From the NCBI RefSeq assembly GCF_003119115.1, contig NZ_CP022365.1:1-64000 (forward strand): a stretch of DNA of 64,000 bases, written 5' to 3'. This DNA comes from Azospirillum sp. TSH58. GTDB lineage: Bacteria; Pseudomonadota; Alphaproteobacteria; Azospirillales; Azospirillaceae. A program made the translations under genes and the position numbers. Positions 60,075-64,000 of the stretch are shown here, piece by piece (position 1 is the first letter of the stretch; each line of letters starts with the position of its first letter). The notes below the pieces were generated by a model, which was not told where the DNA came from, did not search any database, and worked only from the letters and a program-made list of their open reading frames with translations.

Positions 60075-63000
60075 TCAGGGGGTGGCGTCGCCGTCCGCTG
60101 CGTCGTCCGCCAACGCATTCCGCACGGCCGCCGCGAGATCCGGCGGGGCGATCGGCTTGTGCAGCAGGGAGAAGCCGCTGCGGCTGGCCTCCCGGATGCG
60201 TTCCGGCGAGGTGTCGCCGGTCAGGATGATCCCCGGCACGGCGAGTCCGAAAGCGTCCCTCAGATGCCTGATGGCATCCGCCCCGGTTTCCGCACCGGCG
60301 AGACGGTAGTCGGCGATGACCAGATCGGGCGGGCGCTGCCGGGTGAACAGCACCAATGCCGCCGCCCGGTCCACCGCGCCGAACACGTCGAACTCATACC
60401 GTTCGAGATACTGCCGGATGCTGTCGAGCACCACGGGGTCGTCGTCGATCACCAGCACACGCCGCCCGGCGCCGTCGAGCGGCGGTTCGGTGGCGGCCTC
60501 CTCCATCGCTTCGGCGTCGTCGGCGAGGGGAACGACGATTTCGAAGACCGATCCCCGGCCCGGATCCGATCGCACGCCGATCGGGTGGTGGAGCAGAAGG
60601 GCGAGGCGGTCCACGATCGACAGGCCGAGGCCAAGCCCCTGGCGGCGGTCGCGGCCGAGATTGCCGACCTGATGGAACTCCTCGAAGATCGCCTTGAGCT
60701 GCCCTTCGGGGATTCCCCGCCCGGTGTCCCAGACCTGGACGCGCACCGCGCCGCCGGCACGGCGGCATCCGATGAGGATGCGCCCGCGGTCCGTGTACTT
60801 CACGGCGTTGGCGAGGAGGTTCTGGAGGATGCGGCCCAGCAGCTTCGGGTCGCTGCGGACGGTGACGCCGGTGTCGACCGAACGCAGCGTCAGCCCCGCG
60901 GCGTCGGCGAGCGGCCCGAACTCCTCGACCAGGCGGCCGATCAGCGTGCGCAGCCGAAACGGCTTCGCCTGGACGTCGACCACGCCGGCGTCCAGACGCG
61001 ACACGTGCAGGATCTCCTCCAGCATCAGGTGAAGGGCGGTCAGGGTGTTGCCCAGGCTGGTCAGCAGCCGCGCCGAGGCCGGCGGGAGATCCTGGCCGGA
61101 CAGCAGGTGGTGGAACAGCACCGCGGCCTGCACGGGCTGGCGCAGGTCGTGGCTGGCGGCGGCCAGGAAACGGGTCTTGCCGGCGCTCGCCTGCTCCGCC
61201 ACCGCCTTGGCGGCGTCCAGCGCCTGCCGGGCGCGGTTGCGTCCGGTCACGTCTTCGATGCCCAGCAGGATGAGCGGGCGTTCCGAGCGGCTCAGCGGGC
61301 GGGCGTTGATCTCCAGCGCGCGCGGCCCCTCGGTGTCGTGTCCGGCGGTGATCTCCAGCGCCTCGATGGTGGAGCCGTCGGCGATCATCGCCTTCAGGCG
61401 TCTTTCCAGCGCGGCGTCCCGGAACAGCCCGTCGGCCAACGCGCCCATCGGATGCCCCAGCGTCGCCTCCGGCGTGGTGGCGAACATGCGGTAGTAAGCC
61501 TGGCTGGCGGCCGCCACCGTCAGGCCGGCGTCGAGCACCAGCAGGGCCTCGCGCACGGTGTCGACGATGGATTCGGCGAAGTCGCGGGCGGTCCGCACCG
61601 CATCCTGGATGGCCGCCCGCTCCATGGCGAGGCCCAGGATGGTGGCGACGGCCTGCACGAACTCCACGTCGTCGTCGTCGAACCGGTTCGGCTGACGGCT
61701 GTACAGCGCCAGGACGGCCGGCGCCGTCGTGCCGTCGCCGCCGAAGGCGACGCCGAAGGCGACGCCGACGCCGCTGGCGATTCCGGGGGCGGGTGGACCG
61801 CCGGACACCCGCCGGTCGGTGGCGAAATCGCCGACGACGAGAGGCTGGCCGGACCGGAGGATCTGGCCGAGGTGCGACGAGGGATCGCCCGGCATCTCCC
61901 CGCGGGGCGCGGTCCCGGACTGGTCCCAGCCGCAGCCCTCCAGCATCCTCAACGTCCCGCCACCCCCCGAGGTGACGAAGATGCCGACGCTGTCGGCGCC
62001 GAACGTTTCGGCGATCAGGCTGCAAGCCGCCTGCAGCAGGGCGCCCATGGCCTCGTCGCCCAACGCCTTGCGGCCCAGGTCGGCGACCAGCTTCTGCTGC
62101 CGGACCCGCCCGGCGAGGATGGCGGCGGTGCGCTTCAGCGCCGTGACGTCGCTGAAGGTGATGACCGTCCCCTCGATCCGGTTGTCCTGGGTGCGGTAGG
62201 GATGGACCCGGCGCAGCAGCGTGTTGCCGCTCTCGGTCCGCACCTCGCGTTCCAGGGGCGACAGGGTGTCGAGGACCTTGCGGACATCGTCCATCAGTTC
62301 CGGATCGTTGAAATGGCGCGACACGTCGGTGATCGGCCGCCCGATGTCCGTCGGGATGAGCGAGAACAGGCGCGTCGCCGGGGCCGTGAAGCGCTTGATC
62401 CGCAGATCGGGCGACAGGAACAGCGTGGCGATGTCGGTGCTGGTCAGCAGGTTGGTCAGGTCGTTGGTCGCCGATTCCAGCTCGTCGACCTTCTCGTGGA
62501 GCTGGCTGTTGAGCGTGCCGAGTTCCTCGTTCAGCGACTGCAGCTCCTCCTTCGAGGTCTCCATCTCCTCGTTGGAGGATTGCAGCTCCTCGTTGATCGA
62601 CAGGATCTCCTCGTTGGCCACGCGCAGGGCCTCGTTCGACGCCTCCAACTCCAGAATGGTGGCGCTCAGGTCCTCGCGGGTCACCCTCAGCTCGTGTTCG
62701 AGCTGCTCGACGACGGAGGCTTCGACGGACGCCTGCAGGTCGTCGGCGCCCCCGCCGCCGGCCGGGGATGTCGGCTCCATCACCGCGTCCCGGACGAAGG
62801 TGACCAGCAGCAGGTCCTCCCGCGCCTGCGGCGGGCGGACCGGGGCCACGGTGACGGTGAGCAGGGACAGCACGCCGCCCCGCGTCTGCCGGACCCTGCT
62901 GACGGTCACCCGCTGCCCCGACTCCAGGGCGCGCTTCACGGCGCCGCGCACCTTCAGGCGCAGGTCGCCGCGCATCATGGCCATCAGGTCCTGCGGCATC

Positions 63001-64000
63001 TCCCCGGTCGGCAGATCGAGGAAATCGCTGGTCGGGCCGTACAGGTAGAGGATGCGGTGCTGCTGGTCGATCAGCACGGCCGCGGGCGCATAGGCGAGCA
63101 GCAGCGCGTGCCGGGTGATCTCGGCCGGGCTGACCCGCGCCGTGACGGGCGGCACCGGGATCGTCCCCAACGACACGCCGGCGGGTCGCGGCAGGGCCGG
63201 GCTGTACCGGCGGCCGTTGCCGAGCTTGCGGTACAGGCGCCATTTCTTGGACAGCGGCGCGAACAGGTCGGTGCGGTGACCGATGGTCTCGGCCGATCCC
63301 AGGAACAGGCCGCCGCCGTCGTCCAGGCCGAAATGAAACAGGTCGAGGATCGACCGCTGGACCTTCGGGTCGATGTAGATCAGGACGTTGCGGCAACTGA
63401 TCAGGTCGAGATTGGAAAAGGGCGGGTCGCTGATCATGTTCTGAACGGCGAAGGTGACCGTTTCCCGCAGCGTCCGGTTGACCTTGTAACCGGCATCGAC
63501 GCGGGTGAAGAAGCGGGCCAGCCGTTCCGCCGAGACATCGACCGCGATGGTTTCCGGGTAGACGCCGGTTCGTGCGACGTCCAGCGCGTGCACGTCGATG
63601 TCGGTGCCGAACACCTTGACGTCGCAGGATCGGTTCGCCGCCACGCAGGCTTCCATCAGAAGCATGGCGATGGAGTAGACCTCCTCGCCGGTGGCGCAGC
63701 CGGGGACCCAGACCCGGATCGGCCGGTCGGAGCCGCGGCTTCGCACCAGCGGGCCGAAAATGACCTCGTTGAGGACGTCGAAGGCTTCCGGATCGCGGAA
63801 GAAGCGGGTCACGCTGATCAGGATGTCGCGCGACAGCTGCTCGACCTCGCCGGGATGGGTTCCCAGGAACTCGCGGTAGTGGCGCATGCTGTCGATCTGG
63901 TGGATGCCCATGCGCCGTTCGATGCGGCGCACCAGCGTGCGCGTCTTGTAGGCCCGGTAGTCGTGGCGGCTCCGCGCCCGCATCAGTTCGAGAATGTGGT
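60075..64000 (-). CDS. CheR-PAS-GAF-PAS-histidine kinase-REC hybrid sensor, 5' end outside window
   Basis: At least 1307 residues; the frame runs past the right edge (HILELMRARSRHDY is CheR N-terminal sequence), so a CheB domain may precede it. The CheR methyltransferase domain contains IRVWVPGCATGEEVYSIAML and ISCRNVLIYIDPKVQRSIL. A long coiled coil follows (LEASNEALRVANEEILSINE; LQSSNEEMETSKEELQSLNE), then PAS, a GAF domain, and another PAS. The kinase core is KTRFLAAASHDLRQPVQAAV (His), LLANAVKYTDRGR (N box) and DTGRGIPEGQ, with GLGLGLSIVDRLALLLH. A receiver domain ends the chain: VLVIDDDPVVLDSIRQYLER, LVIADYRLAG (Asp), ILTGDTSPERIRE and LLHKPIAPPDLA. Such CheB/CheR-like fusions link methylation-type and phosphorelay signalling. 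Its input signal is unknown. Confidence 0.9.
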   Translation of the reverse strand, partial: HILELMRARSRHDYRAYKTRTLVRRIERRMGIHQIDSMRHYREFLGTHPGEVEQLSRDILISVTRFFRDPEAFDVLNEVIFGPLVRSRGSDRPIRVWVPGCATGEEVYSIAMLLMEACVAANRSCDVKVFGTDIDVHALDVARTGVYPETIAVDVSAERLARFFTRVDAGYKVNRTLRETVTFAVQNMISDPPFSNLDLISCRNVLIYIDPKVQRSILDLFHFGLDDGGGLFLGSAETIGHRTDLFAPLSKKWRLYRKLGNGRRYSPALPRPAGVSLGTIPVPPVTARVSPAEITRHALLLAYAPAAVLIDQQHRILYLYGPTSDFLDLPTGEMPQDLMAMMRGDLRLKVRGAVKRALESGQRVTVSRVRQTRGGVLSLLTVTVAPVRPPQAREDLLLVTFVRDAVMEPTSPAGGGGADDLQASVEASVVEQLEHELRVTREDLSATILELEASNEALRVANEEILSINEELQSSNEEMETSKEELQSLNEELGTLNSQLHEKVDELESATNDLTNLLTSTDIATLFLSPDLRIKRFTAPATRLFSLIPTDIGRPITDVSRHFNDPELMDDVRKVLDTLSPLEREVRTESGNTLLRRVHPYRTQDNRIEGTVITFSDVTALKRTAAILAGRVRQQKLVADLGRKALGDEAMGALLQAACSLIAETFGADSVGIFVTSGGGGTLRMLEGCGWDQSGTAPRGEMPGDPSSHLGQILRSGQPLVVGDFATDRRVSGGPPAPGIASGVGVAFGVAFGGDGTTAPAVLALYSRQPNRFDDDDVEFVQAVATILGLAMERAAIQDAVRTARDFAESIVDTVREALLVLDAGLTVAAASQAYYRMFATTPEATLGHPMGALADGLFRDAALERRLKAMIADGSTIEALEITAGHDTEGPRALEINARPLSRSERPLILLGIEDVTGRNRARQALDAAKAVAEQASAGKTRFLAAASHDLRQPVQAAVLFHHLLSGQDLPPASARLLTSLGNTLTALHLMLEEILHVSRLDAGVVDVQAKPFRLRTLIGRLVEEFGPLADAAGLTLRSVDTGVTVRSDPKLLGRILQNLLANAVKYTDRGRILIGCRRAGGAVRVQVWDTGRGIPEGQLKAIFEEFHQVGNLGRDRRQGLGLGLSIVDRLALLLHHPIGVRSDPGRGSVFEIVVPLADDAEAMEEAATEPPLDGAGRRVLVIDDDPVVLDSIRQYLERYEFDVFGAVDRAAALVLFTRQRPPDLVIADYRLAGAETGADAIRHLRDAFGLAVPGIILTGDTSPERIREASRSGFSLLHKPIAPPDLAAAVRNALADDAADGDATP

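Overview
This window looks like part of a large plasmid or chromid from a GC-rich alphaproteobacterium of the Azospirillum/Rhodospirillales type. The evidence is an iteron-flanked gene for a RepA_C-family initiator (40912-42320), strong GC bias in third codon positions, a plasmid-borne PHA synthase, several DUF2382 stress proteins and a large surface-polysaccharide locus. The combination of sulfate-activation genes (cysD/cysNC, the nodPQ equivalents), a mannose-1-phosphate guanylyltransferase (noeJ/manC type), many glycosyltransferases and a repA resembles what is known for the p90/pRhico plasmid of Azospirillum brasilense. That assignment is inference; species-level identity cannot be proven from the sequence alone.

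Region 1 (1-40774) is a surface-polysaccharide locus arranged in blocks of alternating strand. At 1-4263 there is a broken acyltransferase tail, a frame-disrupted methyltransferase/GINT1-N-like segment, a second methyltransferase and a two-domain glycan-active protein. At 4590-12850 (minus) there is a methyltransferase, a two-module glycosyltransferase, a 573-aa protein built only of GWAF-type and FD-WY repeats, a 1077-aa triple glycosyltransferase and an 81-aa small protein. At 13899-18500 (plus) lies a 1533-aa glycosyltransferase with the same repeats plus three GT2 modules and a fourth degenerate one. At 18515-23723 (minus) are a GT2-GT4 fusion, a GT61 enzyme and ManC. At 23896-28917 (plus) are three glycosyltransferases, one interrupted by a 1-nt frameshift in a G run. 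At 29022-35689 (minus) are a GT2, an RgpF-like protein, two methyltransferases and a DUF2142 membrane protein. At 35802-40774 (plus) are a GT2, CysD, CysNC and UDP-xylose synthase, closed by a strong terminator. Together these genes would supply GDP-mannose, UDP-xylose and PAPS and build a methylated and possibly sulfated, mannose/xylose/rhamnose-type glycan. I see no polymerase, flippase or ABC exporter and no sulfotransferase, so part of the pathway must lie elsewhere.

Region 2 (40830-42885) is the replication region: terminator, six iterons, a palindrome, repA, two more iterons in the opposite orientation, then a GmhB-like HAD phosphatase.

Region 3 (42900-64000) is a stress, signalling and storage region made of many small genes. 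It has a HisKA_2 kinase with a LOV-like PAS that has lost its photoactive cysteine, a CBS protein, a KefB/YbaL-type antiporter, a class I PHA synthase, ExoD, two paralogous pairs of DUF2382 proteins flanking a phasin-like and a PhnA-like membrane protein, a LysR regulator, an OsmC-like protein, and the 5'-truncated end of a CheR-PAS-GAF-PAS-histidine kinase-REC hybrid that runs off the right edge.
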